Shown here in pieces: positions 25,788-35,708 of a stretch of DNA of 64,000 bases; the first letter of the stretch is position 1; each line of letters opens with the position of its first letter. Position numbers and translations under genes: made by a program. The stretch is taken from positions 1 through 64,000 of the forward strand of contig NZ_JANIHG010000006.1 of assembly GCF_024518575.1 (NCBI RefSeq). Reading direction: 5' to 3'. A model generated the notes under the pieces. It was not told the origin of the DNA, ran no database searches, and saw only the letters and a program-made list of their open reading frames with translations. This DNA comes from Methanothrix sp. (GTDB lineage: Archaea > Halobacteriota > Methanosarcinia > Methanotrichales > Methanotrichaceae).

Positions 25788-26011
25788 ATCTCAACCATCT
25801 CCACACATATCCTGACCAGCCGCAGCCAGGTGTTCAGGGCCGCTCTCAGGGAGACCACATCATCGCCCTCGACAATCAGCACCATACCATCATCAGCGGC
25901 GCGGATCGCCACCTTCCCGCGATGGAGGTCATCATCAAGCTCCGGCTCCAGTGCACGGAATACTAACTCTGAATCCGGTAGCTCAAAGACTATCTCTGCA
26001 CGGCCCCTCAT
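25784..26011 (-). CDS. pcc1: KEOPS complex subunit Pcc1
   Basis: A 75-residue alpha/beta protein with the Pcc1 pattern: an opening strand (AEIVFELP), DDDLHRGKVAIRAADDGMVL and a helix with SLRAALNTWLRLV. Pcc1 is the dimerisation subunit of KEOPS, which makes t6A in ANN-decoding tRNAs. Placement between rpoP and pfdB is the usual archaeal order. Confidence 0.85.
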   Translation of the reverse strand: MRGRAEIVFELPDSELVFRALEPELDDDLHRGKVAIRAADDGMVLIVEGDDVVSLRAALNTWLRLVRICVEMVEI

Positions 26012-26015
26012 ACCA

Positions 26016-26153
26016 TCAGATCGCCTTCATCCGCTTTACGGTTGTGGGCCGTTCCTTCATAAGTATTCTGTGGCCGCAGTAGGGGCATCTCACGCCAGCA
26101 TACTCATAATCAACTTCCACAGTCCTCTTGCACCTGGCACACTTGTAGGCCAT
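26016..26153 (-). CDS. rpoP: DNA-directed RNA polymerase subunit P
   Basis: A 45-residue zinc-ribbon protein. It begins [14 protein letters not shown] and ends with [16 protein letters not shown] and a short basic tail, giving the two CxxC pairs that bind zinc, as in archaeal RpoP and eukaryotic Rpb12. The ATG immediately follows the TAG of rpl37ae. It is 4 bases before the pcc1 start. Confidence 0.95.
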   Translation of the reverse strand: MAYKCARCKRTVEVDYEYAGVRCPYCGHRILMKERPTTVKRMKAI

Positions 26154-26438
26154 CTACTCCGTCTCCATCGACCTCTTGATCATGGATCTCACAACAGATC
26201 TCCCAGCTGACGTCGCTGGAAGGTACGCACCGCCTGCGAACTCGTAGCCGCACTTGGAGCACTGCCATATCGCGGTGCCCACTCTCCTGACCCTGGTCCT
26301 GTTGCATCTCGGGCAGTCGTACTTGGCCCTGCTCTTCTCCTCGATATCGGCTACCAGCTTTCTGGCCTTCCTTCCGTACCTTGGCCCGAACCTGGCTGCG
26401 GACCTGGTCTTCCTTCCCTTCTTGAATTGCTTGACCAT
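26154..26438 (-). CDS. rpl37ae: Large ribosomal subunit protein eL43 (L37Ae)
   Basis: A 94-residue basic zinc-finger ribosomal protein. The C-C/C-C zinc motif is in [13 protein letters not shown] and [13 protein letters not shown], preceded by a basic N-terminus ([18 protein letters not shown]). Six bases after the rrp42 gene and abutting rpoP, in the standard superoperon order. Confidence 0.95.
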   Translation of the reverse strand: MVKQFKKGRKTRSAARFGPRYGRKARKLVADIEEKSRAKYDCPRCNRTRVRRVGTAIWQCSKCGYEFAGGAYLPATSAGRSVVRSMIKRSMETE

Positions 26439-26444
26439 AATGCA

Positions 26445-27218
26445 TCATTCCAGAAACTTCTCTCGGATCTCCTTAGCATTCTCACATGCTATATCAACAA
26501 TGCGGTACACCTGCTCCTCTGAGAGCATTCCCGGCCCGCTCTTCTGCATCCCGCATATTATGCCGTCTGCCTTTGTTATCACGGTGAGCTTGGCATCTGC
26601 GATCGCCTCCTCGTCTATGTCCGGATCGAAGAGCACGACATCTCCGAACTCAACAGCTGTCGTGGCGATAGGTATGTCCCTGACCGGAAGCGGGAAATCA
26701 TCGCCGAGACCGAACCTGCTCGCCGGCACTGTGGCTCCGAGAAGAGCTGCGATGGCGCCGAGGCTGGAGGCGTCCATGATGTTCCCGCAGTCGTCAAGTA
26801 TGTGTATGTCTATGAATATTATCCAGACCTTCTCCCCCGGAACTATACAGAGCGCGTCAAGGTCCACAGCACCAGACTCGCGAACCCCCCTGTCGACGAC
26901 CCGCGCGAGCTCTATTCCGTACTCGTTCGGCGGTCCTGGCTCGAATATCGGCGATGCCAGTGGCACAAGCTCCGCGTTCGTCACTATCACTCCGCGGTTC
27001 GGAGCGTCCGGGAACGGCTCGCCAGGCTGTATCTTGACCCCGACCATGACCTGGGTCTTTCCTAGCTTGACAAGCGCGCTGCCCTCAGCCTTCTTTATTA
27101 TGTTCCTCTCGATCTCTATCGGCCTGTACTGTGTGAAGGATCTTCCATCCGCACGCTCGCCGCGCAGCAGCAGGTTGTATAGATAATCCTTTCTTATCTC
27201 AGATATCACGCTGCTCAT
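26445..27218 (-). CDS. rrp42: Exosome complex subunit Rrp42
   Basis: A 257-residue RNase PH-fold protein without its own catalytic site; it forms the hexameric exosome ring with Rrp41 and helps bind RNA. The RNase PH N-terminal part ([19 protein letters not shown]) and [19 protein letters not shown] are clear. The start overlaps the rrp41 stop (ATGA). Confidence 0.95.
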   Translation of the reverse strand: MSSVISEIRKDYLYNLLLRGERADGRSFTQYRPIEIERNIIKKAEGSALVKLGKTQVMVGVKIQPGEPFPDAPNRGVIVTNAELVPLASPIFEPGPPNEYGIELARVVDRGVRESGAVDLDALCIVPGEKVWIIFIDIHILDDCGNIMDASSLGAIAALLGATVPASRFGLGDDFPLPVRDIPIATTAVEFGDVVLFDPDIDEEAIADAKLTVITKADGIICGMQKSGPGMLSEEQVYRIVDIACENAKEIREKFLE

Positions 27219-27952
27219 CTTCTGCTCCCCTCATCCTGAAGATCTTCGAACTGGCTGTATCTGTCTATTAGCACCTTTCTCTGGATCCTGTAGATCTCCT
27301 GGCACCCTTTCTTAGCGAGCTCTATCGCCTGGCGGAACTCGTCCCTGGTCATCATCCCGTCCATCTGCAGCAGCGTGATCTCTCCGGTAGGTGTTATTGC
27401 GATCGGCATATCCGCCTGGCCGAAGTTGTCCTCATCCTTCATGGGATCCAGGACTATCTGGCCATCAACCTTTCCGGCTGCGCATGATGATACAAGGCTC
27501 CTCATCGGAATGCCAGCGTCTGCGAGCGCGACAGATGCCGCATTTATCCCTGCAGTTCTGGTTCCGGCATCTGCCTGGAGCACCTCCACGAATATGTCTA
27601 TGACAGACTTCGGAAAGTATGATGTAAGTATCACAGGCTCCAGGGCCTCGCGGCTTACCTTCGATAGCTCGTAGCTCCTCCTGTCAGGCCCGGGCCTTCT
27701 CCGCTCCTCCACGGAGAAGGAGGCCATGTTGTATCTGTACCTTATTATGGCCCTGTTGACCTCCTGGAGATGCCTGGGATGGACCTCTCTGGGCCCGTAC
27801 ACAGCAGCTATGACCTTGTTATCCCCCATCTCCATGTAGCAGGAGCCATCGGCTCTTGAGAGCACGCCAACCTCCATCTTTATGGGCCGGAGCTCATCGA
27901 AGCGTCTGCCGTCAAGACGAATTCCATCCTTTATGAATACCCTCTCATCCAT
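27215..27952 (-). CDS. rrp41: Exosome complex exonuclease Rrp41
   Basis: A 245-residue catalytic RNase PH-fold subunit performing phosphorolytic 3'-5' RNA decay and tailing. [19 protein letters not shown], the GPREVHPRH loop and the catalytic region ([26 protein letters not shown]) are intact. The ATG at 27952 follows the rrp4 stop by 4 bases; a longer frame from 27979 overlaps rrp4 and is not needed. Confidence 0.95.
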   Translation of the reverse strand: MDERVFIKDGIRLDGRRFDELRPIKMEVGVLSRADGSCYMEMGDNKVIAAVYGPREVHPRHLQEVNRAIIRYRYNMASFSVEERRRPGPDRRSYELSKVSREALEPVILTSYFPKSVIDIFVEVLQADAGTRTAGINAASVALADAGIPMRSLVSSCAAGKVDGQIVLDPMKDEDNFGQADMPIAITPTGEITLLQMDGMMTRDEFRQAIELAKKGCQEIYRIQRKVLIDRYSQFEDLQDEGSRR

Positions 27953-27956
27953 ATGA

Positions 27957-28622
27957 TCATCCTCTGGCCCTTCTCGCATTCTTTATGTAATCGACAATCC
28001 TGTCTGTGAGGCCGTTAGTGTGGGCCTCCCTCTCGATCAGGAGTATGGTCTTCAAGGCCAGGTCCATATCCTCCTCGTTCCCGCTGACCCATATCCTGCC
28101 ATTCTGCCCGACGAATATGTTGCAGTTCAGCTCCTTCTTGAGCATGCTTATCATCGAGCCACCCTTTCCTATGAGCCTGGGAACCCTGGTGTGGCTGATC
28201 TCCACAACTCTGCCGGTCTTTATCACGCCGAGCCTCCTGTCGTTCAGTGTCAGCTCCACCTTCATCGCTGGATCGACATCCTTCACCCTGGCCATTACCG
28301 AGCTGCCTATGCGGAGATACTTAGACATATCCTCTACATCGATCTTCTTTGGAAACTCGGAGATGTGGAGCAGCCCATCGTAGGGCGAGTTGATATCCAG
28401 AATCCAGTTCGAGAACGTTATATCCTTTACAACTCCTATAACGTTATCCCCGATCGCAGGCAGATACTTCCCCGCCAAGGGGATCACGCTGATCTTCTCC
28501 CTGAAGCTGGCAATCCCGTAGAGAAGAGAGTACACCTTGCCGTTCCTCACGTATGTTCCTTCACCAGATCTCCTTGTGTCCTCAGAGAGCAGATCCCCAG
28601 GTATCACGATTTTGCGGTCCAT
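27957..28622 (-). CDS. rrp4: Exosome complex RNA-binding cap subunit Rrp4
   Basis: A 221-residue protein with an N-terminal beta domain, an S1 RNA-binding domain ([19 protein letters not shown]) and a KH domain ([19 protein letters not shown]). It caps the exosome ring and gates RNA entry. The ATG at 28622 has GAGGATC 7 bases upstream; a GTG at 28625 is the alternative. Confidence 0.94.
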   Translation of the reverse strand: MDRKIVIPGDLLSEDTRRSGEGTYVRNGKVYSLLYGIASFREKISVIPLAGKYLPAIGDNVIGVVKDITFSNWILDINSPYDGLLHISEFPKKIDVEDMSKYLRIGSSVMARVKDVDPAMKVELTLNDRRLGVIKTGRVVEISHTRVPRLIGKGGSMISMLKKELNCNIFVGQNGRIWVSGNEEDMDLALKTILLIEREAHTNGLTDRIVDYIKNARRARG

Positions 28623-28632
28623 CACAAGATCC

Positions 28633-29331
28633 TCAGTGTTTCAGCAGCTTGGTCTCAGCGTCACCCTTTGTGAGCCTGTTCACGAGAGAGTAGAACTCCG
28701 TCTGCATCCCAGCTGGGATCCTGATAACCCCGATCCAGGAGCCGTCGTTCTGCCATGCCTCCCTCACGAGCTTGCCGAAAGTTGATATCTCGCCGTAAGA
28801 CTTTGCGGCGTAGCTCGCAGGAACCTTCACAGCAACCTCAACCTCCTCGAATCTTATGGGGATTATGGGGCGTATGGCCTTCATCGTTATTGCAACAAGC
28901 TCCTCAAGGGACTTCGTCGGATCGATGTGAACCTTCGCCTCTGCCATCGCCTGCTCGATCCTCGATGGAGGGTGTGGTGTCCTGGTCTGCGGGTTTATGG
29001 CATTCCTCGCGATCAGCTCTATCACCTGTCGTTTCTTGGATTCTATGACCCTCCGACGCTGCTCTGCAGTGAGGCTGATCTCGCCCTTCTTTATGATGAT
29101 CTCCGCTATTGCGAGAGGATCTGTTGTGCCGAACGCCTTGAGGAGATCCTCCTCAGCGCTTCTATCTCCTCTGCTCGCGTTCTCGAAGACATCCTCGACC
29201 GCGAGTACGTCCTCGATTCTCACATCCTCCCCGCGGCGCATCGCAAGGGCTCCATCGGGATCAACAAGAACCTCGAAGACCGCTCCATGGCTCTTCAGCC
29301 GCGCGGGAACAGCCTCATCGAGCTTGACCAT
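28633..29331 (-). CDS. sbds: Ribosome maturation protein SBDS
   Basis: A 232-residue protein, orthologue of Shwachman-Bodian-Diamond protein, which with EF-2-like GTPase releases eIF6 from new large ribosomal subunits. The first domain (KLKSHG-like ARLKSHGAVFEVLVDP, then RRGEDVRIEDVLAVEDVFENA), the middle helical domain (EQRRRVIESKKRQVIELI) and the C-terminal ferredoxin-like domain are present. It abuts psmA. Confidence 0.94.
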   Translation of the reverse strand: MVKLDEAVPARLKSHGAVFEVLVDPDGALAMRRGEDVRIEDVLAVEDVFENASRGDRSAEEDLLKAFGTTDPLAIAEIIIKKGEISLTAEQRRRVIESKKRQVIELIARNAINPQTRTPHPPSRIEQAMAEAKVHIDPTKSLEELVAITMKAIRPIIPIRFEEVEVAVKVPASYAAKSYGEISTFGKLVREAWQNDGSWIGVIRIPAGMQTEFYSLVNRLTKGDAETKLLKH

Positions 29332-30072
29332 CTAGGCCTCTCCTCCGAGCTGGGATTTCAGCATCTCGATGTACTCAGCGACCTCAGACTCCTCGAGCTT
29401 GCGGAACGTCTTGTCCTCCAGCATTATAACCCCGATCTCTGTCGTGGAGGCATCGAGCTTCCCCTCTGATGCCCTGTAGAGGGCCTCAAGCCCAAGCAGT
29501 ATCGCCTCCCTCATGTTCATATCCTCTCGGTACTTAGCCTCGAAGACCTCCATTACAGCTGCTCTGCCAGCGCCTATGCCGGTCGCTTTGTACTCCAGCA
29601 ACGCGCCGCTGGGATCCGTCTCGAAGAGCCTCACCCTGTTATCCTCTGCCCCTATTATCAGCAGGGCTGTCCCGAATGGCCTGACACCGCCGTACTGGGT
29701 GTAGGTCTGCTTGAAATCGCATATCTTCTTCGAGAGAGCCTCGACGCCGATTCTCTCATCGTAGATCAGTCTGTTTATTTGACACTCGACCCTCGCCCTG
29801 TCAACCAGTATCCTGGCATCGGCCACAAGCCCGGATGTTGCAGCACCTATGTGAGTGTCTATCTGGAATATCTTCTCTATCGACTCCGGCTCCATGAGCC
29901 TGCTCGTTATTCTTTTATCAACAAGAACCGCGACCCCATCTGTCGCCTTTATGCCCACTGCAGTCGTGCCTCGCCTGACCGCCTCTCTCGCGTACTCAAC
30001 CTGAAAGAGCCGGCCGTCCGGGCTGAACACTGTGATCGCCCGGTCATACCCCATCTGAGGTGCCATCTGCAT
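29332..30072 (-). CDS. psmA: Proteasome subunit alpha
   Basis: A 246-residue alpha-ring subunit of the 20S proteasome. The N-terminal gate segment ([20 protein letters not shown]) and [19 protein letters not shown] are characteristic. The ATG at 30072 gives [12 protein letters not shown]; this start lies inside the last 29 bases of pop5, so the two overlap out of frame. Confidence 0.96.
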   Translation of the reverse strand: MQMAPQMGYDRAITVFSPDGRLFQVEYAREAVRRGTTAVGIKATDGVAVLVDKRITSRLMEPESIEKIFQIDTHIGAATSGLVADARILVDRARVECQINRLIYDERIGVEALSKKICDFKQTYTQYGGVRPFGTALLIIGAEDNRVRLFETDPSGALLEYKATGIGAGRAAVMEVFEAKYREDMNMREAILLGLEALYRASEGKLDASTTEIGVIMLEDKTFRKLEESEVAEYIEMLKSQLGGEA

Positions 30073-30568
30073 AATCACATCCTCCTTCCAAGTCAAAATA
30101 TGTAAGACCCAGATATCTGGTATCCAGCCCCTCTATATGGCCATCCGGAGATACATCGATCTCATGACCACGGGTGCTCACAATCACTCCAGAAATTCCC
30201 TTTAGGTCTACTCTTCTCCGATGCTCCTCCGGCTTTATGCTAGATTGCGGTATATACTTTTCTGTGGCGGTTTTGATCGTCCCAGAGACGCCGCGGACCC
30301 TTATCGCAGCCCTGAATCCCGCAATCGTATGAACGGTCGCGAGAGCTGCTCTGAGCTCTTCTGCATGTCCATTTCTGCATCTAACTATGCCGAATCGCCC
30401 ATCGAAGGATATGAGCCTGGGGTTCGCTCCTCCTGAGTCCCCGAAGAGGCTCAGATAAGAAGACTGAATCTCGAGCGAGATGTCCCTGGCATCGAGATGC
30501 CCTTCCGACTCGAGCTCAAAGACCATGTAGCGCCGTCTGTCACGCATCACCGGTAGCCTGCTTCTCAA
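30044..30568 (-). CDS. rnp2: RNase P protein component 2 (Pop5)
   Basis: A 174-residue protein; its first 110 or so residues match Pop5 (LRDRKRY-like [57 protein letters not shown]), a protein subunit of RNase P that matures tRNA 5' ends. The last 50 residues are an extension I cannot match. A TTG directly after the rpp30 stop is the start in this call; ATG at 30547 is the alternative but would shorten the first conserved strand. Confidence 0.87.
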   Translation of the reverse strand: MRSRLPVMRDRRRYMVFELESEGHLDARDISLEIQSSYLSLFGDSGGANPRLISFDGRFGIVRCRNGHAEELRAALATVHTIAGFRAAIRVRGVSGTIKTATEKYIPQSSIKPEEHRRRVDLKGISGVIVSTRGHEIDVSPDGHIEGLDTRYLGLTYFDLEGGCDYADGTSDGV

Positions 30569-31279
30569 TCAGATCCCGCCGTCGCGCTTAAGATAATTCG
30601 CCCTCTCCTCGAGCACCTCCACCCCTGGAGATGCCCACCTCCGCTGGTTCATCTCAAGGATCCTGCCGGGCAGCCGGAGCGCATCGAGAGCCTCCTCCCT
30701 GGTGATCCCAAGTATATGAGCCATTGCTATCATATCCCTCGGCGCTCTCAGATCCAGATGCGATCTCGGGCTTGCTGTTATCATAAGCGAAATCCCGAAC
30801 TTCCTTGCAACCCGGACGTTGTACCTCTGCAGGTCCAGCCATCTCGACCTCGAGGCCCCTCTCAGCCGGATCATCGGCTGAAGGTCGATGGCGAGAGCCA
30901 CCTGGTTCCGCTTAGCAGACCTTGCCTCGGGGACTGTTAGCCTGAATCCAGAATTCACAACGAGATCCACCCTGGGATCGTCAAGTGCCTCTCTGAGTAA
31001 AGACTCGTTGGTCGCATGAACTGCGAGAAACGGGTAGCGATCCCTAAGAGCGGATATCCTTCCCCGTAGGCTCCTCGGATCCTTTGAGGTGACCTCCACA
31101 CCAATGGCGAGGCTGATGCCTCCTATCCGGTGTGCAGCATCGAGCCCCTGGAGACCTCCGGATCCGTTGATGCTCATCACGATTATGCCACTGAACCCCA
31201 AACGTCGGGCGACAAGGGCCATCCTGCTGGGAGATGACGAACCATGGGGCAAGACATGGACCCTTGGCTCATAGTACAT
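30569..31279 (-). CDS. rnp3: RNase P protein component 3 (Rpp30)
   Basis: A 236-residue TIM-barrel-like protein. The start FYEPRVHVLPHGSSS-like segment, GISLAIGVEVTSKDPRSLRG, VDLVVNSGFRL and the NYNVRVARKFGISLMITASPRS-like block are typical of Rpp30. Together with Pop5 it forms the catalytic-domain-activating pair of archaeal RNase P. It abuts pop5. Confidence 0.92.
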   Translation of the reverse strand: MYYEPRVHVLPHGSSSPSRMALVARRLGFSGIIVMSINGSGGLQGLDAAHRIGGISLAIGVEVTSKDPRSLRGRISALRDRYPFLAVHATNESLLREALDDPRVDLVVNSGFRLTVPEARSAKRNQVALAIDLQPMIRLRGASRSRWLDLQRYNVRVARKFGISLMITASPRSHLDLRAPRDMIAMAHILGITREEALDALRLPGRILEMNQRRWASPGVEVLEERANYLKRDGGI

Positions 31280-31291
31280 GGAGGTGCCCCC

Positions 31292-31708
31292 TTAAATGAT
31301 CTCCCTCAGCAGCCTCACCGCTTCCTCATATCTGGATGGGTATGTTGCAACATGCAAAGACACATCGATCGCATCGCCTGCATCGGTGAGCCGGACCAGA
31401 CCCTTGTATGCAGCCTGCTTATCGAGCCTGAGGTGAAGTTTGCAATCTTCATCCACCCTTGCAGGGATCTCCCTGCGCAGCCGGGAGAGCTCGGCGGCAG
31501 GGAGCTGCTCTCTGAGCATATGAATGAACTGAATGCCCTCCTTCCTCCGCAGCTCAGCCTCCAGAATGGTTATCGGGTTTCCATAGTAACCGCTAGCCTT
31601 GGAAGACCTGATGTAATCGAGGGGTACGAAGATCGAGAGGGCCCTCCTGACCCTCTCCTCATCCTCCGTCGCCGATACAAATGCTCTGAAATGAACCCTG
31701 TGGATCAC
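31292..31708 (-). CDS. COG1325 RNA-binding protein (exosome-associated)
   Basis: A 138-residue alpha/beta protein with [19 protein letters not shown] at the start and [18 protein letters not shown] in the middle. This family is always found in the archaeal superoperon and has been predicted to bind RNA; no enzymatic role is known. The ATG overlaps nothing upstream but the rpl15e stop is 4 bases inside its start region (coupled). Confidence 0.8.
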   Translation of the reverse strand: MIHRVHFRAFVSATEDEERVRRALSIFVPLDYIRSSKASGYYGNPITILEAELRRKEGIQFIHMLREQLPAAELSRLRREIPARVDEDCKLHLRLDKQAAYKGLVRLTDAGDAIDVSLHVATYPSRYEEAVRLLREII

Positions 31709-32292
31709 TTACCCCTACCGTCGTGAGCCCTTATGCTGGGGCGGGTCTTCTCTGTCCCGAAGCCCTTCCTGCGCAGACCGCGTCCCTTCTTGCCTGCGCT
31801 GGTCTTGCCCCTCGCGGCCCTGCCTCTGTGAGAGTCGCCGCATATCCAGCCGAGATCCCTGTCGCTCTTTATCGCCGGATGGTGCGGATCGACCAGTATC
31901 ACCTCAAACCACTTGTGCCTGCCGTCCTGGCCCACCCAGTACGAGTTCAGGACCTCCATATTTCTGAAACGCCTGGCCGCCCTCTCCTCCGCGATCCTCT
32001 GGAGGCTCTTTCCCGGGTTCTGCCTGTGCATGGCCATGTGCTTCGTCCTTCTGTTCCTGACATACCTGGACTTCCTCAGGGCACCTCTCCTCACCCTCAC
32101 CCTGGCCAGCACTATGCCCTGCTTCGCCTTGTATCCAAGCGCCCTCGCCCTGTCGAGCCTTGTCGGCCGCTCGATCCTCTGAACGCTCATCTCACGCCGC
32201 CAGGCTATCATCCTCTGCGCTCTGAGCCTCCCCACATAGCTCTTCGCGGGGGAGTTCCAGGCATCTCTTATGTATCCGTAGAAAGACCTCAA
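31705..32292 (-). CDS. rpl15e: Large ribosomal subunit protein eL15 (L15e)
   Basis: A 195-residue, very basic ribosomal protein ([19 protein letters not shown], then the [18 protein letters not shown] block). I start it at the TTG at 32292, because GAGGTGAA lies just upstream and the eL15 family begins about there; an ATG at 32328 would add 12 unlike residues. First gene of the superoperon that runs to pfdB. Confidence 0.94.
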   Translation of the reverse strand: MRSFYGYIRDAWNSPAKSYVGRLRAQRMIAWRREMSVQRIERPTRLDRARALGYKAKQGIVLARVRVRRGALRKSRYVRNRRTKHMAMHRQNPGKSLQRIAEERAARRFRNMEVLNSYWVGQDGRHKWFEVILVDPHHPAIKSDRDLGWICGDSHRGRAARGKTSAGKKGRGLRRKGFGTEKTRPSIRAHDGRGK

Positions 32293-32387
32293 TCCGTTCA
32301 CCTCAGCCTGGTTCAACCTGCAGGTCACATCCCAGGCGTGGTTGGCAAAAGCGTTCCTAGAAGATAAACCTTTTCAGGGGATCGCCT

Positions 32388-33068
32388 TCAGAGAAGGTCT
32401 GAGAGCACGCTCTTTCTCAGCTCCGAGTCCCTCACGAGAAACCTGATTCTGAGCTTCCCGTTCTCCCTGGTCTTGGTCACGAAGATCTGCTGCTCGGATC
32501 CAGCCTCTGCGAGGATCTCCTCGATCTCAGCTCTAAGACCATCCGATACCTCCAGCTCCTCCTCGCGAGCTGTGATCCAGTTGTACACGCGCACCCTGTT
32601 CTTCCTGCCCAGGGGTTTGAGCCAGCCCCACTCTGGATGCTCGAGAGCGTATCCGACTGGCCAGGATATCTCTCTGCATCGCCCATCAGGCTCGCAGTAG
32701 CTCAATCCGTGAAGCCCCAGATCTGGGTATCCCCTGGCCTCGCTCTTTATCGTGCGGCACGAAGGACAGTGCATCCTGGCGAACCACTTCCTGAAAAGGG
32801 ATTCGTTCAGGCCGGTCCTCTCAGCGAACCTCTTCCAAAGGACGAGTGCATCACTCTCACGCCAGCCGGCCTGGCCGAGAAATGATGCGAGAACAGCTCC
32901 GGCCCTGTTGCTGCCCTCCTCTGATGGCCTGAGGAGCATGTTCCTCATGCACGGCGGGAACCGATCCTCTGGAATCCTCTCCATGGATATCCACAGATAC
33001 CTCTCGCGCGAATCTATCGAGATTACAGATACCGGTACCTCCGAGCCCTCTCTCAGCTTGAGCCTCAT
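32388..33068 (-). CDS. Stand-alone protein resembling the Fe-S C-terminal domain of DNA primase large subunit (PriL)
   Basis: A 226-residue protein. Residues 36-131 read like the PriL Fe-S domain: FPPC with Cys40, a helical NRAGAVLASFLGQAGW block, then Cys101/Cys104 in HCPSC, Cys125 and Cys131 in YCEPDGRC. PriL uses four such cysteines for a [4Fe-4S] cluster. The usual PriL N-terminal domain is absent, and about 95 residues of charged alpha/beta sequence follow instead. It overlaps the stop of the marker 14 gene by 4 bases. The assignment rests on my motif reading. Confidence 0.5.
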   Translation of the reverse strand: MRLKLREGSEVPVSVISIDSRERYLWISMERIPEDRFPPCMRNMLLRPSEEGSNRAGAVLASFLGQAGWRESDALVLWKRFAERTGLNESLFRKWFARMHCPSCRTIKSEARGYPDLGLHGLSYCEPDGRCREISWPVGYALEHPEWGWLKPLGRKNRVRVYNWITAREEELEVSDGLRAEIEEILAEAGSEQQIFVTKTRENGKLRIRFLVRDSELRKSVLSDLL

Positions 33069-34582
33069 CTTCTCAGGTGGCCCTCCGCGACATAATCGCT
33101 GACCACGTATCTCTTATCGGCCTGCGGTATTCCCGCCGTCGGGAGCTTGCTCTTCTCGTACTCAATCCTCTCCTTGAGTATGCACCTTCCTCCCCTGATC
33201 CCGCCCATGGGGTTCTTTGGTGTACCCATGGAGTTCATGCATCTCGCCATGACAGCAGCGCCGCGTGCGAGTCCGTCATCGACAAAAACGATGTTCTTCT
33301 CAGGCTCATCATACAGGCCCAGACTGCCGATCTCCTCGAGGATGAGCTCCGGCTTGTTCCCCGATATTCCAGCTCTCCCCGTGACGCCTATCGCAGTCCT
33401 CTTTGTGACCAGCCCCTCCTCGATCGCGACCTCGACGAGCCTCCTGGCGATCCTCGCGCTCACCAGATCGAGTGTTGCAGAGAGCATCTTCAGACCATCT
33501 CTCCTGTATATCTCCCTTCCGATCTCAGAGAGTCTATCGAGCTTCGATCCGTTCTCGCCGCAGTCGCAGCCTATAAGCACGACTCCAAGCTTCTGAGCCG
33601 CCGCGGCATCGAGGGGGACGTAGCCGTACCGCTTCATTCCAGCAGGCACGCGCTCCACTTTTATGAGGTGATCGATCTCCTCGGCATAGAGCCTTGCTTT
33701 CTTGTTAACGCCTGAGATCTTATCTTTAAAGAGATCGAGCGCTGTGCCTGTGGCCGCATCTACAAGGCCGGTGCCTCTCACGATAGCATCAGGTATGGCC
33801 CCTGCAATGCCGCAGAAGTTTCCTATCGTCCTGGCGTAGGGTATCTCCTCGCTGGTTATCCTCCCATCCAGGGTCGTGCCGAAGTCCATGGCGAGGCATG
33901 GGTTCCTGAAGTCGACATCCGTCCACTTTGCACCCTGCTTTATCCCTGCGGTCGCGAGCTCGCCCTCCATCTCGTTCGCAACGATCTCCACTCCAGTAGC
34001 GCCCATTGGCGGCCAGACCGATGCCACAGGCCCGTTGAAGACTATCTTCTCTATGAGCGAGTACCTGCGGAACCTCTCAGGGATGTTGTGTATGGACATC
34101 GCAGGGGTCATCAGTCTTGGAGGAACGCCAGCATCGAGACATCCCTGCGCCAGAGCCTGGATGAATATGCCAACCTCCTCAGGTGAGTCGAACTCGGCGA
34201 CGACGCCTGTGGACCTCACCACGAAGTTCAGGTCCTTCTCGATCATCAGGCCGGCTGCGCGGTGGCTCTCCAGCAATGTATCCTTCACAAGCTCGGCGAT
34301 CGATTCCTTTGTGAGTGGCGTGCCACATATGGTCCTGCCGAATATCTCCTCGCCAGGCTTCGGCGGCCTCACATCCCTGGTCATGCGGACGGTCTTGTTT
34401 ACTATCTGCGTCTTGCCCGTCTCCATATCAGTGGCTGTGAGTATCGATTTTGTCGTTGTATTTCCCACCTCCACGGATGCCACCAGGTAGTACGGCTTGC
34501 TCCTGAGCTCCAGCAGTTTCACCGGCGGGCTTTCAGCCATCCTTGGTTTGGGCTTGAAGAGACGACGGGAGATATTCATCAT
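33065..34582 (-). CDS. Methanogenesis marker protein 14
   Basis: A 505-residue ASKHA-like protein found in methanogens (YLVASVEVGNTTTKSILTAT is the phosphate-1-like start, and FVDDGLARGAAVMARCMNS lies near the end). Its function is not established; related ReductiveActivator-type ATPases re-reduce corrinoid proteins and CoM enzymes, so a reactivating role for a methanogenesis enzyme is a reasonable guess. I start at the ATG at 34582 (GGAAAGC upstream); a longer frame to 34636 is unneeded. Confidence 0.85.
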   Translation of the reverse strand: MMNISRRLFKPKPRMAESPPVKLLELRSKPYYLVASVEVGNTTTKSILTATDMETGKTQIVNKTVRMTRDVRPPKPGEEIFGRTICGTPLTKESIAELVKDTLLESHRAAGLMIEKDLNFVVRSTGVVAEFDSPEEVGIFIQALAQGCLDAGVPPRLMTPAMSIHNIPERFRRYSLIEKIVFNGPVASVWPPMGATGVEIVANEMEGELATAGIKQGAKWTDVDFRNPCLAMDFGTTLDGRITSEEIPYARTIGNFCGIAGAIPDAIVRGTGLVDAATGTALDLFKDKISGVNKKARLYAEEIDHLIKVERVPAGMKRYGYVPLDAAAAQKLGVVLIGCDCGENGSKLDRLSEIGREIYRRDGLKMLSATLDLVSARIARRLVEVAIEEGLVTKRTAIGVTGRAGISGNKPELILEEIGSLGLYDEPEKNIVFVDDGLARGAAVMARCMNSMGTPKNPMGGIRGGRCILKERIEYEKSKLPTAGIPQADKRYVVSDYVAEGHLRR

Positions 34583-34758
34583 GCTTTCCGCGTATACGTG
34601 ACAGACATTAAAACCTTTGGAGAATTCATATGGCACCGGCAGGCCTGGAGTTACATGAAGCTCCAGCGCGGTCCTTTTGCAGTGAGAGATGCCATCATGC
34701 CCCTCTGATCACACCAGCACCGAAAGCTTGATCGCCGAATATTCCCACACTGAAATAA

Positions 34759-35664
34759 GTGATACATGTGGCAGTCTACAACCGCATGCCCCCAGAGGAG
34801 CTTCAGTCCAGGGCTGAGGAGGCGATTCGCAGGCTCGAGCACTGCGAGATATGCCCCAGGAGATGTGGGGTGAATCGAGCTGAGGGGGAGCTGGGGTTCT
34901 GCAGGACGGGTCGACTGGCGAAGGTGAGCAGTGCGGGTCCACACTACGGGGAGGAGCCACCGCTCGTCGGATACCACGGCTCAGGAACCATATTCTTCGC
35001 CGGCTGCAACCTCGCATGCGTGTTCTGTCAGAACTATGAGATAAGCCAGCTCGACATGGGGGTCGAGGTCACCGCAGAACGCCTTGCCGGCATAATGATG
35101 CATCTCCAGCTCACAGGATGCCATAACGTCAATCTCGTCACTCCGGCGCATGTGGTGCCGCAGATACTCGAAGCTCTGGTCATCGCAAGAGAGATGGGCC
35201 TGAGCATACCTCTGGTTTACAACAGCGGCGGGTATGATTCCGTCGAGACGCTCCGCCTTCTGGATGGGATCATAGACATCTACATGCCTGACGCGAAATA
35301 TGGATCCGATGAAGTGGCAATCAGATACTCCAATGCGCCCGGATATGTTGAGGTGATGAAGGCCGCGATAAGCGAGATGCATCGCCAGGTTGGGGATTTA
35401 GTCATCGAGAACGGAATCGCAGTAAGAGGCTTGCTCGTGCGCCATCTGGTCCTTCCGAATAACCTGGCAGGCACAGAGGAGGTTGTGAGGTTCATATCAG
35501 AGCTGTCGAAGAACACGTACATCAACATCATGGACCAGTACAGGCCTGAGTACAGAGCAGATCGGTACAACGAGCTCTCGAGGCGCATAACGCTGAGCGA
35601 GTACAGGGAGGCCTTGAGGCTTGCAAGGGCTGCCGGCCTCTCGAGGGGACTGGAGGATATTTGA
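34759..35664 (+). CDS. Radical SAM protein, PflA-like (COG1313)
   Basis: A 301-residue protein starting with GTG. The radical SAM motif CxxxCxxC is in GCNLACVFCQNYEIS (about residues 83-97) and a second cysteine group precedes it (HCEICPRRCGVN, GFCRTG). It has the layout of PflX-type activating enzymes, whose targets in archaea are unknown. No glycyl-radical enzyme gene is next to it. It stands apart from marker 14, which is transcribed divergently. Confidence 0.87.
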   Translation: MIHVAVYNRMPPEELQSRAEEAIRRLEHCEICPRRCGVNRAEGELGFCRTGRLAKVSSAGPHYGEEPPLVGYHGSGTIFFAGCNLACVFCQNYEISQLDMGVEVTAERLAGIMMHLQLTGCHNVNLVTPAHVVPQILEALVIAREMGLSIPLVYNSGGYDSVETLRLLDGIIDIYMPDAKYGSDEVAIRYSNAPGYVEVMKAAISEMHRQVGDLVIENGIAVRGLLVRHLVLPNNLAGTEEVVRFISELSKNTYINIMDQYRPEYRADRYNELSRRITLSEYREALRLARAAGLSRGLEDI

Positions 35665-35708
35665 AGAGGGGGATAGACTCCGGTTCAGGCTTTTGGAGGT
35701 AGAGATAA

